NCBI GenBank assembly: GCA_013396755.1 | Contig: VWZF01003842.1 | Span: 3,139,442-3,203,441, forward strand | DNA: 64,000 nucleotides | Direction: 5' to 3' | Source of the DNA: Sclerurus mexicanus | Taxonomy: Eukaryota; Chordata; Aves; Passeriformes; Furnariidae | The notes under the pieces: model-generated | What the model was told of the DNA's origin: nothing | What the model saw: the letters and a program-made list of their open reading frames with translations, nothing else | The model's database searches: none | Part shown: positions 1-13,400 of the stretch, in pieces | How the letters are laid out: each line of letters begins with the position of its first letter | How positions within the stretch are numbered: position 1 is the first letter of the stretch | Position numbers and translations under genes: made by a program

Positions 1-3000
1 CTTGATTAACTCCATGTACAGGTAAGAATGAGAAAGCTAAATAATTTAGAGAGGTTAAATATATTTCAGTCAGCAGAATTGATTAATTTATCTAGTGTAT
101 TTTAAGAGACAGCTAAAGCTATATCTTTGACAGATAAAGCTATGTCTTTCAAGGAAGACCAATGAAATTGCAAAGGATTTGTGAAACGCAAATATAATAC
201 CTTTCTTTGAAGTCAGAGAGAGCAACCTACAGACAGACTTGCAGGCTGGATGGTCTGATTGCGGCACTCAGGAAAATACTGGGCAATGTTAAACAACTTT
301 AGAAGCACATAACAAGACACCATGATGTTCAGTATGGGATTTGTAAGAAGACCTTCCCTCTGCACTCCCACCACTCCACTCCCCAATAATTAAACTAATC
401 CATGTTTCTTCATTTCATTAGATATCAGGTGACTCTTGACAAAGAAGAGGGAAATAATAGATACCAGGCTTAAGTAAGTTTTTGATGCTGCTTACATAAC
501 TGTCCTTTGATTTTCAGAAAATATCAGCTTAGGAATGAACTAGGTATGAAAAAAAAAGAAGCGTTAGGAAAGAAGAGAAAAGCATTGGAACAAGAGACTC
601 AAGAGAGTCTGCAAAGCATTTTCAAGGAGAAGGTTTTAGGAAAAAAATCTATCAATGTTGGCCTAGGATTATATTTAATTTTGCTTCTACTTATTTGGGA
701 AGGACTAGATCTCCTGAAATAAATCCCTTTTGCTATCCATTTTTTGATAACACAGTACCTCATAAACAAGTAGGGAAATCAGAATCAAATTACAGAAGGA
801 AACATATGCAACTACCCAACTATCAAGACTTAGTCCTTGCCAAGCTGGAAGTCTGCCTGGGATCTTCCTGCAGAGGACTCTACTATATTAGCTAACGTTA
901 TTTTCAGTATTCAAAGGATAATAAAGAAAACACAGTCACATAGCATTTGCAGATGATTTGAAATTCAGAGCAAGCCCTTCAAAGATCAGAAATAAAACTC
1001 CAATTTACCAAAAACTAAAATTAATAATCCAAACTCAATCACACTGAATCCAGTGACGAAAAAAGTGAAGTGCTACACTATTCAAAGGTAAAAACCCCTT
1101 CAAAACATGGAACTGCATAAGGCAGAAGAAGAAAGTTTAGAAACAAAAAGTTATTCCATCAACCATTCATGTAATTTTAGATTTCCTGGCAACAAGGTGA
1201 AAAAATAATCTAAACTAAATTCTGCATTGTTTTGGAAGAAACTCTCCTAAGGAAAAAAAGTAGTCACTTTTGCCACTAGTTACCAGGTGCCATCTGCCTG
1301 TGGCAAAACAGTCTAGGGGGAAAAGAAGTTTGATAGCATCTCTGGTCAGTAGCTGAACTGTTTTATTATTTGAATGAATCAAATTTTTCAAATTGAAGAA
1401 AGGTGTTCTTGAAAAATTATTTTCATTGAGTCATTTAACTCTAACATTATCATTCCATTATTCTTCTCATTTGCCTGCTCTTATCACATTTATTATCAGG
1501 TTTATTAAATACTGATATTTAATCTCAACATTATGTACTTGGAATCCTCAACTGAAAGAGCAATTTTGCAATTTCTGGGAAGAAATTGATACAGTTTCCA
1601 AATTTATTAATGTTCTAAATGACACTGAAAATGCTAAAGCACTAAATATAACTTCCAGCTAGAACATACTGAAACTATACAGAAGCATTCAAGGTAATCT
1701 CTGAGAGAATACAAGAGTTTGCTATATCAGTCTTTTGAATAATTTTTTAAGATTTATAATTTCTCATTCTCCTATAAAAAAATCCTCCCCTAAAATTGTG
1801 CAGAGGATTTTCTTCATTTGTACCCTGTTCTGGATGAGTACAAGCCTTTCACACTTTCATAAATTCCCCCCAAAAATTGAGGTGCCTGAAGGAAATGAAC
1901 TTCAGTTCATGCAAGAAACCCCGTTCAACTTCAGCTATTAGTGAAGTGATTATTATAAATTATTTCTTTTATATCATAAGGGAACATGGTGTGGGCCAAG
2001 GGGAAAGGGGATAAAATGGAAAGAAGGAACAGCATCAAGTATTTCCTACCAAGAACACAAATAGAGATAAGCTAATATATTACCCCTTCTTTCAATTAGT
2101 TAAAAATTCTTATTAAATATATGGATAAAAAATGTTCCCAGCTTTTCTAGTATTAGTAGTTAATAAAAAAACAAACCCAATGTTTCTCAAATTGATTTTA
2201 ATACATATACCATTGTTATTAATCCCATCAACAGCCTAGCCTGCAACTAGGTTAAACTTCGGTCTAAATACACAAATTGAGCCTCAAAGACCATGACTAC
2301 TTGGGTGTTTTGGGCTCCATGCTTGTTATGGACACTGAAGATAACAAAGCAGAATGCATCATAGGCCAGATGTACAACTTCTGTTAGTCATATTCAAATT
2401 CACATACCTCACAAACAGTATTCGAGGCCTGATGATCAAAACGCCACTGATGCTGCCAACAGATGCTTCCACAGACCATGGTGGATTTTGCTAAATTCCA
2501 TTACATTTTAAAATGCGTACAATTCAAAGTCCACAGATGAGAAAAAAAAATGAGGTTGATTTTGTTTCACTGTACACACTTTGAATATTGTCCAAGAATT
2601 ATCCCTGCTAAATAAGGCAGTCTTAGTAACTATATGCTTGCACAATTTGTGTTAGTGATGCTGGTTTTCAAAGAAACAAGACATAATAGCCAGTTAAATT
2701 ACAGTTGCACAAATAAAATTTTGCACAAACTCACTATGCCAGCATTTATTACTGAAAACCCTGCACTTCACTAAGCATTACATTTTTCCCTTCTTGTCAA
2801 CATCTCACCTATACTTTAAATTTTAAGCAAATGTTTCATTTTAAAAAACCCAGTTTCAACTCAGGCCTATTCATGATTTATATTATTTTAATTTGTCATT
2901 CAGGATAACTATTCATAACTGACTCTAAACAAGGATCAAATTATTAAATTCTTTGAAACACAGTAAAACACACATATTTCCTAAAAATCATCAATTGCAG

Positions 3001-4335
3001 GTCTTACAGACAACGTCAAAAGCTCAGTAGGTAGTCAATGGTGTTTGACATTGATGAGGTAAATTTAAAGACTTGCTCTCTAATTACTATAAATACTAAC
3101 CAGGTTAGCATCTGTGTATAAAAGGAATTGATTACACTTCCAAAAAACATGCCAACAGACTAGGAAAATGCAAACAGGAAGCACGGCTATACTTGTACTA
3201 GCAAGTTTTACACCAATCACTGCATCAGCCTGCAACCATACTGTACAAGACATGCGTCACTATGTTTGCTAGGAGTATTCTGAAAAGAACAAGCCCAAAT
3301 TTGGAGACAGCACAAGCAATTAAATGTCCATGCCCCAGCTGAGCACACTATCACTTGTCCATTCATGGCCTGGCGATGCTTAGCACAACAGGTTTGCTTG
3401 GTTTGTTTTGGTTTTTTGCTTGGTTGAATTTTTTAAAACACAACATCAAATTTGTTCCTTTTCAAACTCAAATTTATTTTACTAGGAATTAAACTTGATC
3501 TCAATATCACCATTAAAACCAAAGCAAAGTATTCTGGCCTTGTATTTCTTGGTCGTTAATGTGCTATCACCAAACATAACTGGATTGCAGCACGTAGGAA
3601 AACCTGGAAACGTGTGCCCAACCTACAGTTGCTGGGGTAAGTAACCTCCAGGATGCAACTGCCAGAGAATTCCCAAGGGGAAAAACCAGCACACTCTTTT
3701 GTCACGCACAGCACAGCAGAGCAGCATCCTGACTGAGGTTTGCAGGCACTGTTGCAATCCAAGCAACCAGGAATTTTAATTCTAACTGCTACATAGCAGA
3801 CAAGTAAAGATATAAAACCTATGAAGGACAGTGAATGACAGAGTGACAGGACAAGTCTGGACAAAGCAAAAGGAATGCACAATTTTAAATAAATATTAAA
3901 TAAGGTTCAATTCTTTTGAATGGCATTAGTAGTCACAATGGATTCAGTGGGAGCAGACTGTAATACCAGTCACATCTGAACTTCAGTTACATGGACTAAG
4001 AGCAATGTCAGCTTTAAATCACAGTCTCCACACTAGGAAGGAAGATACGATGACCTGCAGAATCTACCTATTGCAGAAAAGTTTCATCAAGAAGTTCCTC
4101 TGAATATTATGCAAAATAATGGACACTTCTTTAACTGATATAGTCCTATATCAGTGAATTATAAAGCTTCCCAGTAAACTAAAGGAAGAGAAGGAGAAAA
4201 AACACCCCAAATGAAATACAATCTTCAAGGAAGAATATACAGAAACCACATTTTCCATCACTATACCATCATTTCAAAAAAATATGGAGTAGTTTCCAAA
4301 AGAAATCACTGCATTTTAAAATAGATGCTTAGTCC

Positions 4336-4404
4336 AAGGGAGGGGAAAAAAAAAAAGAAAGAAAAATAAAAAGAAAAAGAAAAAGGAAAAAAAAAAGGAA
4401 AAAA
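4336..4404 (+). repeat. A-rich polypurine low-complexity tract
   Basis: About 70 nt made almost only of A and G, with A-runs of 11 and 10 nt separated by G or GG and one T. On the RGS7 sense strand it reads as a pyrimidine tract. It is low complexity with no adjacent retroelement body, so it is not obviously a LINE or SINE tail. Confidence 0.9.
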
Positions 4405-5428
4405 GCTGCAGAATTCTTCGCAATTTAAAATACCCAGAAGCTGTAAACAGTACAAAAAACCACTGAGATTACCTCATACTAAATGCACAGAAGTGTCTAA
4501 AATTCTGGCTGCATTCTACTTTCTTGAATTCTGTTCAATAATTTTGAATGTCGCAGTCCATCTAGCCTGCCAATTAGTCTTCAGGACTAAACACTTGCTA
4601 CCGCAACTGTGACAAACCGGGCTGACTTAAGGTAAGGAGTCTCAGCAGGCAAAAACATTAATTAGTAATTTTTTTTCTCTTTTCCTCTCACGCTAAAGTT
4701 GCCAAAAGCAAGAGAAGGCATCTGCTTATACTTATTAAAATCAACATCTCCTGCCAGTGATTGAAATTCAAGTTTAAATTGCAAATAATAGAAAAATGGA
4801 GAAACTACCTGATTTGCAAATGACAACATGAGGAGCAAGTATCTGAGATTTGCAAAAACATTTATTGAAACTAGCACTGGTTTAACACAATATAGTGTTG
4901 TGCAATATATGTCTTTTCTGCATTTTAAGATGCTGCATGTTTTCTTAAGTAAAGCATTAGTAAAATATCTTCTCAGTCTTACTCTTTATTACATATTTCA
5001 CCATTGGATTCTCCTATGCACAGTATCTCAACCAGACATTGGCAATAATAAGAGCAACCTGAAGAGCGATGAGGGTTTTCAGAAAGGCCATTTTTTTTCC
5101 CACTTATGAAACAGGATGCAGGCATCAAAAATTGGGTTTTTTAGGGGAGAGTGCATCCAATGGACATTTGGCAAAACGGCCTATTGCTTATTTTCTGCTG
5201 CTTTGTTATGTAAGAACCCAAAGTGCAGCCCAGCCAAAATTACATATTCCCTCACCAAACATCATGTTTCACAAACTGTGTGTGGAATATGTATGGGAAA
5301 ATCTAGGAAAAAAAATACAGCTTCAGTTCTGCTCTAGGGCAACTGTGTTCACCACTTTCTCACAGCAGGCTCCTCGTTTGCTCGGGGATGCCTGATTCCA
5401 GGCCCACTGCAGTTCACAGGAACCCAGC

Positions 5429-5440
5429 CAGCTGACGTCA
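5429..5440. promoter_or_regulatory. Overlapping E-box and full CRE palindrome
   Basis: CAGCTG at 5429-5434 overlaps a perfect TGACGTCA at 5433-5440, inside a short stretch (about 5340-5470) that is richer in GC than its surroundings. TGACGTCA is the consensus CREB/ATF site and contains a CpG, which tends to decay in unconstrained vertebrate DNA. Whether it is used is unknown; a single 8-mer can occur by chance in 64 kb. Confidence 0.35.
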
Positions 5441-5575
5441 TTAAGCACTGATTCAGCTGCATCCTGAAAAACTGCTTGGAAAATATTTTAACATTAAATG
5501 GATTCATACTGCAATTTCTATCAAATTAGGCATACTTTGGAATTAGTAATTTAAATTCCTATGTGCAAGGATATC

Positions 5576-5598
5576 TGTTTCACCTACTAGGTGAAACA
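5576..5598. repeat. Perfect 11-bp inverted repeat with 1-nt loop
   Basis: The arms TGTTTCACCTA and TAGGTGAAACA are exact reverse complements around a single C at 5587. It is too short to be a MITE, and no flanking duplication was seen. Confidence 0.85.
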
Positions 5599-6089
5599 CT
5601 GTGGTTTCATCTTATGGAATGCATAAGCAACAACCTTCCTGATAAGAAAGCTTTTCTGTTGCTATCCTTACTTTTTTTAATCTTCTCCATTCTTTCCTCA
5701 TCATGGTCAAGAAGAGCAGAAACATGCCTAGAATTCAGAATGGTGACAAACCATGGATTTCTGCAATACCGCACTGACATTCTGCTTTGTTCTCCATTCT
5801 CTTCCTAATGACTCTTAACATTTTATTTCCTTCTTAACTGCTCTTTAGCATTATATTGATGTTTCCATGACTATATCTGTAATGAGAGACTGATGTTTGT
5901 CCTTGTGAGACAGTAACTCATTATTGTGTAGCAATGACCAACTCAGAAGCCATTATTTAATATACAAAGTAAAGGAAGAAAAAAGATGCCAATATTTATC
6001 TACTTGAATTTTACCTGCCATTTCTTTAACCATTTAGACTATGGTTTAAGGTACCTCTGCCTTTCCTAATATTCAGCCATTGCCCTTTT

Positions 6090-6500
6090 TCCCCAGAGTA
6101 ATTTGCTATTACACCATCCCCTTTTTCAGGTCACTTAAAAATATACTGAAAAGTTCAGAACCCAGACCAAACTCCTGCAGGTCTCCTCTGCCTCCCTCCA
6201 TTACAAAACCAAATAATTTACTATGATTATCCTCAGTTTTTGGCTTTCCACTCATCATTTATCAAAGGAAAGGTGTTCCCTCCTAGATCTTGGCTGCCTT
6301 GTTGCCGTAAAAGCGTCCAGTAAGAGATTTTGTCACTAGATACTGGGATGTTCAAGTACAGCACATAATTCAGGTCACTCTAATTAACAAAGTATACCAA
6401 GTCCTTCGGAGAACTCCAAAACAATGGTTGTGAAAGACTTCCTTTCACAAAAGCCATGCTGACACTTTCCAAGTCTATCTACCATATCTATCTATAAAAG
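6090..6500 (-). mobile_element. Ancient L3/CR1-like LINE ORF2 fragment, part 1
   Basis: The plus strand resembles the antisense of the reverse-transcriptase 3' half of old CR1/L3-type LINEs. It has a block like 'aaatatactgaaaagttcag...cccag' followed by 'cctgcagg' near 6140-6180, and 'cctttcacaaaagccatgctgac' near 6442-6464, both in the order expected for that family. The reading frame is broken throughout, so it is a dead and old copy. Part 2 resumes at 6880 after a younger CR1 insertion. Confidence 0.75.
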
Positions 6501-6876
6501 TCCTGTGAGGAGTGGCTGAGGGAGCTGGGGTTGTTCAGCCTGGAGAAGAAGAGAGCTTATCACTCTCTACAACTCCCTGAAAGGAGGGTCAGTCTCTTCT
6601 CCCAGGCAACCGGCAGTAGGACAAGAGGATATAGGCTGAAGCTGCACCAGGGAAGGTTTAGGTTAGATATTAAGAAGAAACCCTTTACAGACAGAGCGAT
6701 CAGACCTTGGAATGGGCTGTCTAGGGAGGTGGTGGATTCACCATCCCTGGAGATACTTAAGAAGAGACTGGATGTGACATTTAGTGCCATCATAGTCTAG
6801 TAGATGAGGTGATGTTGGGTCAAAGGTTAGACTTGATGATCTTCGAGGTCTTTTCCAACCTAGTTTATTCTGTGAT
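6501..6876 (+). mobile_element. CR1 LINE 3' end (5'-truncated), inserted in an older LINE
   Basis: The segment begins near 'gaggagtggctgagggagct' and runs through the final part of CR1 ORF2 and the 3' UTR. It contains the typical 'gttcagcctggagaagaag', 'aggttta', 'cccttggaatgggctg'-like and 'cttttccaacct' blocks, and ends at 'attctgtgat', a single decayed copy of the CR1 3' octamer-type repeat. A frame of about 89 codons (6531-6800) remains open but covers only the tail of ORF2. Severe 5' truncation is usual for CR1. The exact subfamily was not determined. Confidence 0.93.
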
Positions 6877-6879
6877 ATC

Positions 6880-7190
6880 ATATTTACCCACTTGATCAAA
6901 AAATCCACTTTAAAGTAATTTCTACTATTACGTATAGTACAGAGACTTACAGGCTTACAGTTCTTACAGATTTCACATCAAGTCCTTTCTAAACACTGGC
7001 ATCATGTTTACCATCCTGTAATCCTAGGCACCAAGATCATTTTAAATGAAAGCTATGCATCAGCAATAGTAATACAACTATTTACCCCTTGAGTTCCCGT
7101 AGCACTCCTGGGCGAACACCATCTGTTCCAAGTAGTTTGTTATCAAGGCAGTAGGTGCTCTCCAGACATACTGAAAGATTCCTCATGTTC
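6880..7190 (-). mobile_element. Ancient L3/CR1-like LINE ORF2 fragment, part 2
   Basis: This continues the older element after the CR1 insertion. Plus-strand blocks match the antisense L3/CR1 order: 'acaggcttacagttc' near 6950, 'cactggcatcatgtttacc' near 6995, and 'ttgagttcccgtagcactcctgg...accatctg' near 7089-7127. Similarity is clear but divergent, with many stops, as expected for an old copy. Confidence 0.7.
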
Positions 7191-7387
7191 CATATTTCGA
7201 AGCAGTAACATTTCAAATTAGCAATTCAATAAACTGAATGAATCAAATTCACCTGCTGTATGTTATTGTTAGTGTCTGGCTTTTAACATCATGAGCATAA
7301 ATTACCCAACTGACTTGTGATGCCAGAAACCCCAGTAACACATTGGGTAAAGGCAAAATTTATGGAGAACTCAGTGCTTTATTTAAT

Positions 7388-7418
7388 AAAAAAAAGAAAA
7401 AAAAAAAGAAAAAAAAAG
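7388..7418 (+). repeat. A-rich low-complexity tract
   Basis: Three A-runs (8, 11 and 9 nt) separated by single G residues. It lies about 200 nt beyond the end of the L3-like fragment and is not clearly part of it. Confidence 0.9.
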
Positions 7419-10400
7419 AGTAATGAGGTCCACTGAGCTACAGAAATGCAAAAACTCACACTTGCATTATGTCAATAAAAATACACAGAATTTAAATATG
7501 GTGCTTATAGCAAACACCTAGGAACTGCAGTTCTTGGGTTTTCTCCTACAAAATAGAACCCTTCTGAGCCTGACAAGTGAGCACAGGAAAAAAACAGCAA
7601 ATGTTAGGTAACAGTAACCCATATTTTCATATTTAAGATTCTCAGATGATCTCATAATATTATTTTGGCCTTTTATATAACAGCAGCAAAACAAAAAACG
7701 CAGACATTGCTTTGAAGACTTTCTTGGCTACGCTTTTCTCCACCCACAAATACACACAAACGAGCACAGGCATTCTGACTGCTAGTATGCAGGGGTAGAA
7801 AAATTTCTAGGACAGATGCTAGATCCAAGCCATTCTGCTCCATAATAATAAGAGCTTGACTGAAAAATGAAATCAAGATATCTCCGTTACCTGAACTACC
7901 ATGTTTTATTGATTTGCCATTAAGAAAGCCATAATTTTTGTTTTACTTTCCTGCTAGTGGAACATCCATAAAACACAATGCTCTTGCTGTAAGGTCCATG
8001 TTTGTTATGCTAAAAAAATATTATCAGTCTTAAGTTAATATTCAGTGCTTTCAGAAAACTTGTTGGCATATCATGAAAACTGTAGCTGCTTTGTAAGACA
8101 TAATAATCATATTAGATATGTAATGACAAGTACTGTCAGAGAGATATAAGCGAATAGAACATAGAAATTCTGAACATTTTTTTCCTAGAATTCCCTGGTT
8201 ATTTCTCCAAAAAAAAAAAAAAATCTTTATTCAGATTTCTGAGCTTCTTCTGGTTGTATGAATTTGCTTCCTTACATTTGATAATTGAAGAACATATATA
8301 TTAATCAGATACCATTGTTTTATTAGGGGGAGTTTGTTAAAGGACAAAAGGTAGTCAGGCATGAAATTGATATTCATGAGTATTTTATTCTGATCTTTTC
8401 CCTGAAAATCCACATCTAAGTTCCTACTGCTTAGGACATTTTTATGAAAAAGTTCTTGTACAATTCCAGGAATAGTGTTCCATGTTTTAACTATGAAATT
8501 CAAAAGGTACTCGGCATCCCAAAAAACACATTAACTTAAAAGAATACTTTCTAAAACCTGTTATCTCCTGCAGAGTAATGAGAACATAGAAGTGGGTCTC
8601 TTCCTCCAAGAAGACTTTTTCCAAGACATTCTTCAAAATTCTCAACAGAAAAATTTGCAGGTGATATAAGGAAATCCACAGATGTAGGGTGTATATGCCA
8701 AGCAGACTCTTCATGCCATGGAATATCACAACTGAAATTTGTGGGTTGTGGAAAAATGTGCCAGGTGTGTCTAACAAAGGACGCTGGCACCCTAGGTTTG
8801 CCAGATACTGGAAAGAAAGTTATGCCAGAGTTTTTGTCACAGAGCTGGCAGCCTAGAAGTCCCAGGAGCCTCAGCTTGCAATCAGGCATGCTAGGGAAGT
8901 CTAGTAAGGATTTTGGCACCCTGCTGCAGAACTGTGACTCAGAACCTCAGGAGCTCTTGACTGCTATCTTGATAATGTCACTGAGCAAATGTAGCACACA
9001 GGAGGAATGCTAAAATTTAGAAACATTATATTTCAGTGTTTCTAGGAAAGAGAAAACAAGAATGTCTTATAAGAAATTATATAAAAATAGTGTTACCTAT
9101 GTAAGACCAAAGCCCACCCAAAATAATTATGCATGAAAACCCCTAAAATCTGTACTCACTAATACATTCAGGAATAAGAAATTTCCATTTTCACAGGGAC
9201 CAAAATTAATCATTCCACAATCAGAAGCTGACGACCCTGGTTAGATGCAGATTTGGCCCAGAGAGTCTCTAACCTAAACTCTTTGAACGGCTCTTGTTGG
9301 GTAGTAGAAGTACTGCAAGGGATGGAGGTGAAGTCTGGGTTTTAGGTACCATTCTAAGCAATTTGGACTATGAATGGTGGAAAGAGGAAGCAGTAACAAA
9401 GAAGTAAAAATATGTAAAAATACAGTAAAAATATTTGCAAAACAAAGTAATTAGAAAACATTTACTAGACCTCATATTTTAAAGATAGATTTCAAACATT
9501 TGTAACATTATCCTTTCAGATGTCTGTTCCATTCATTCATTGCTGATTTGAAAGTCCTTTCCATCAGCTCCCTTTATTTAATTTCAAGACAGAAACTCAG
9601 AAACCCAATCAGGTTTACCTTATACTCGCACTAAGATTTAATTTCTGAAATGATCTTGTCCTATGTTTTCTGACATTTCATTTTATCAGATAATCATTTA
9701 TCAGAAGGTAGAAGCAAAAGGAGTCAATATTTTTTCCATTTTCCCACAAAAGGCCACCACAGGATCCAAAATAGTTACAATCAATTGAGCAATTGTGCAT
9801 TAAGATGTATGTTTGGGAAAATAACACATACTAAAAATACCTTTTAAACATCACCTATAAGTTGTTTCCAAACTTTCCTAAAATAAGTCATGCTGGTTTT
9901 GTAGTGAAGACAGATCTCTGAAATGCTTTTGGTAGCCTTGTTTGACTCCTTCTTCATTCTTCAATTCCCTTTCTTTCTTGAAAAATGCATTATCCTGCCA
10001 GAACAAATGGCAAGTAAAGAACTATTTTCTTACTGCCTAGGTCTAGCTGACAGTGGAAAAACCTTTTATATCCTAATTACCTCAGCATGATTTAAAACAG
10101 CACAAACCAGTTCCAAGTAGTGGAAGCATTGTTACACGTCTGAGAAAGACTTCTCCTGAAGGAAGATTAATACTGGGAAGAAGTTAATGTCTAGAATTTA
10201 AGACAAATTACATCTGTTCTACACCAAAACCCCTGACAACAGAAGGCTTTTTGCCTTTCTCATATTTTTCAAGTAGGATATATCTGAAAGACAGCTGAAT
10301 CTATTACAGAAAACAAAAAAAACCAAAACAGAGTTAAAAACCACCACAAATTATGGCCTGTCAGAGCCTACGTTAATAGCCACCAACAGCTCTTTGAAAC

Positions 10401-13400
10401 TTTCACCTTGCAGAGAGGCAGAGCTCAGAGAGCCATCCTGGATGACAAAGCTGTGTGAGGGAGCAAAAGGAGGACACAACTATTACTCAGTGGAAGGAAG
10501 GAGAAAATAAAGCTTTACACTTGAGAAAAATATTCCCATTGCTCAGTGAAAGCGTTTGTAAGTACAAAACTGTCTAAGCCTACGTAAATTTTACATGCAT
10601 CAGTTCCTAGTAGATCGGATGAAAATTTTTGAATTTGAGTTGCTACTCCAGCAAATATAGATAAGACACACACACAGAGCTTTTCTTAAATCAAGTACAA
10701 AATAACTGACTAGATTTTTGAACCATGGAATCATAGATCAGACTTCCTCCGATCCAAACTTTTGTGGAAAAGGGAACCTTTTAACTATTTACTAAATCCT
10801 TTTAGAGTTATTAATAGCTTTTTATTCCTTTTTAAAGTGACGCCAGATAAAATTTCCTTAACAGTTATGCTTAAAATTTCAACATTCCCCCAAAAGAAAA
10901 CCATGTCTTTTCCAGAAAGCTTCTTATTAGGTATGGTTTTAAAAGGTATAACTTCACATCTGAAGGGTATTCATACCTCAGTAATTCCAAGTACTGTCAT
11001 CAAGTAAGCTAGGAAACTTGAAAAATAGTTCTTTTCTTTGAAAGAATAAAATATCATTGCTAACACAAATACAATAATGTTCCGTAAAATCTGAAAATAA
11101 ATTACATTCAGCTACAAAATGCAAGTTCATATTATTTCTTACCTGGAAATTTTTAGGAGTAGAATTGTTAGGATGCCAAGAATCTGACCTTCAATGCCCC
11201 TGGTGAATCAATATATGTGGAGAGCCTACTCCATGTGATATGTACCATGCCCAAGACTTAGACATCTTGAATGAAGTGTTACTTGGTGGCATTTCCTAAA
11301 AAAAATATTAGCTTATCTGTGAACTCATCTACATTAGCACACAAGTTTAGATGATGAATCTGCTTCCCAGGCAAGTTTTACACTTACCTGTGGAAATCTC
11401 ACATTATGGAGCAGCCTCAGAGGACATCAGCTGAATTCTTTTCACACTAAGGTAAACACAAAAATATGCTCCTAACTATTAACTGCACCGTGGGGCCAGA
11501 CAAGAGGCTGGCTGAAATAATGTCCCTAAAACAGGTATGATGTGGACCACACCAACCATTTCATTTCCCAGATTTCCTCTCACTGCTTCCTACTACCCTG
11601 TGTGGAGATCTTGAGTCACTCAAAGCTTTATCTCATCCCTGATTGAGAGAAGCATTTTGTCTCATTGAGTGAACTTTTAGCTGCATTCCACATGCACTCC
11701 TGTGAGGACACCCTCAGGGGGTGCTCCCATGGGACCAGTACTGACTACTCCAGAAAAGAAACCTTTCCAGACTGTCCAAGTCCTTCTCCAGATAGTATTC
11801 ACATAGTAACCACCTAAAAATAGGACAAAATTCACACATAGAAGAATTGCAACGATTTGCTCACACTCAAGTGATTTGATAATCAAGAACTAATACCACA
11901 GAAGAATAGTAAATGCTATTATAAATAAATATGTACTGTCAAAAGAATACATAACTGTCAATACAGCACTCTAATATGGTCTACCTGTTTCAAATAAATA
12001 GCAGAAGGTAAGTCTTCAGCCTTTACCGGCAGTTTAAAAATCTTGATGCTTCCTACTGTTAAAATAGTAAGAATAATAGTGTTGAAAGTAAACTTGTTAG
12101 TATAAAAAAGTGGTATCGATGCTACCTAGAATGTTAGTTAAATAAGACTGCCTTACAAAATGCCTCCATTTTTCTCCCATGATAATGATGCTATTCAGCT
12201 TTATAAAACCAATACAACTATAAACAAAGTGGTACAATTTTTGAGCATAGGCAGATTCAAGGGATGAATATGACCCAGCAAATGTCAACAAACAAGTTAC
12301 AAGATTTGACTTCATCTACTCACTCAAAAATAAATTCTTTTGCCACATGCTGAAAGAGTAAGATTGTGGTTTGAGTTATTGAAGATGGTTTTCCCATCAG
12401 GTCATGTAGAATGTATGTGAGTTAATAAGGTATTTTTCTTCTCCCTTACGTCCTTTGTGATTTTCTCCCACAATATGCGTGCCATTATTGAGAAAGAATG
12501 GGCTACAGGTGTTCAGAACCTCAGAGAGACTATTTTCTGTTTCTGATAATTTACAGCATAAAGTGTGACTGCCTGCTCATGCTGCCCATGATCTCCAGTT
12601 TTAAGAGTCTAACCAAGTTTCCCTCCAGTAGTACTTCAAATTTCACTTCATAATCAAACAAGACACTCATGTACCTTGAAATTCTAAAAAAAAAAAATAA
12701 AATTTGCCAAGCAATTTTCATATCTTGCTTTACAGTCTCACAAAGGAAAACCCTGTCCTGAAGCAACTCTGCTTCCCTGAGAAGTTTCACCTATAAAACA
12801 AACTCCATTTGAGATATAATCTCCTTCTTATTTCATATTATGGAAAAATCCCCAAAGATATCAAAAATTTCTTAGAAGTAAGGGCAAAAGAATTCAATTC
12901 TTCATGTATATTAAATTCTACCAGCTTTTATAAAGGCTTGATGTTTAGCTCTACAGCTAAGTATCATTAACTTATGCTAACAATCATAAGCTAATGAAGG
13001 CTGACAGAAACATCACTGACAGTGAGACACCAGAAACAAATGTGTTCCCTTGGCATCCTCCAACTCACTAAACATTTATTTTTAATATTTTTATTTATTA
13101 AAAAAATAAATTGATTGAACAGCTGAAAAGGGCAGTCTTCTAGACATGTCTGAATCCTGTTTCTGAAACAAAGCCCACATAAGAAAGGAAGTGGCATGAT
13201 ATGGTTAAGCAGGAGACAAGGATGGGTAAGAACTTGAGGCAAGGGTCAGTCAGCTCAGTCTAAACAAGTCAGCAAGCAGTTCTATGAATCTGCAGGCTGC
13301 TTTGATATTTTGTAATTAGGAAAATTCTTGTATTCTACAATGCTTAATGAGTATTCCAGACATACTTCCATAAAAGTACATAAAAAAGTACATAAAAGTT

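Larger units (their letters stand above)
1..6089. other. Intronic sequence without a recognisable gene
   Basis: This stretch is AT-rich and non-coding, with only short chance ORFs. Within it I see a purine tract at 4336-4404, a CRE/E-box composite at 5429-5440 and a 23-bp hairpin at 5576-5598. No family-level repeat was recognised. Confidence 0.6.

Noticed and set aside
10727..10760. Possible CR1 terminal repeat remnant ('ggaatcatagatcag')
   Set aside because: Only about 15 nt resemble CR1 and the flanking 3' UTR blocks are missing.
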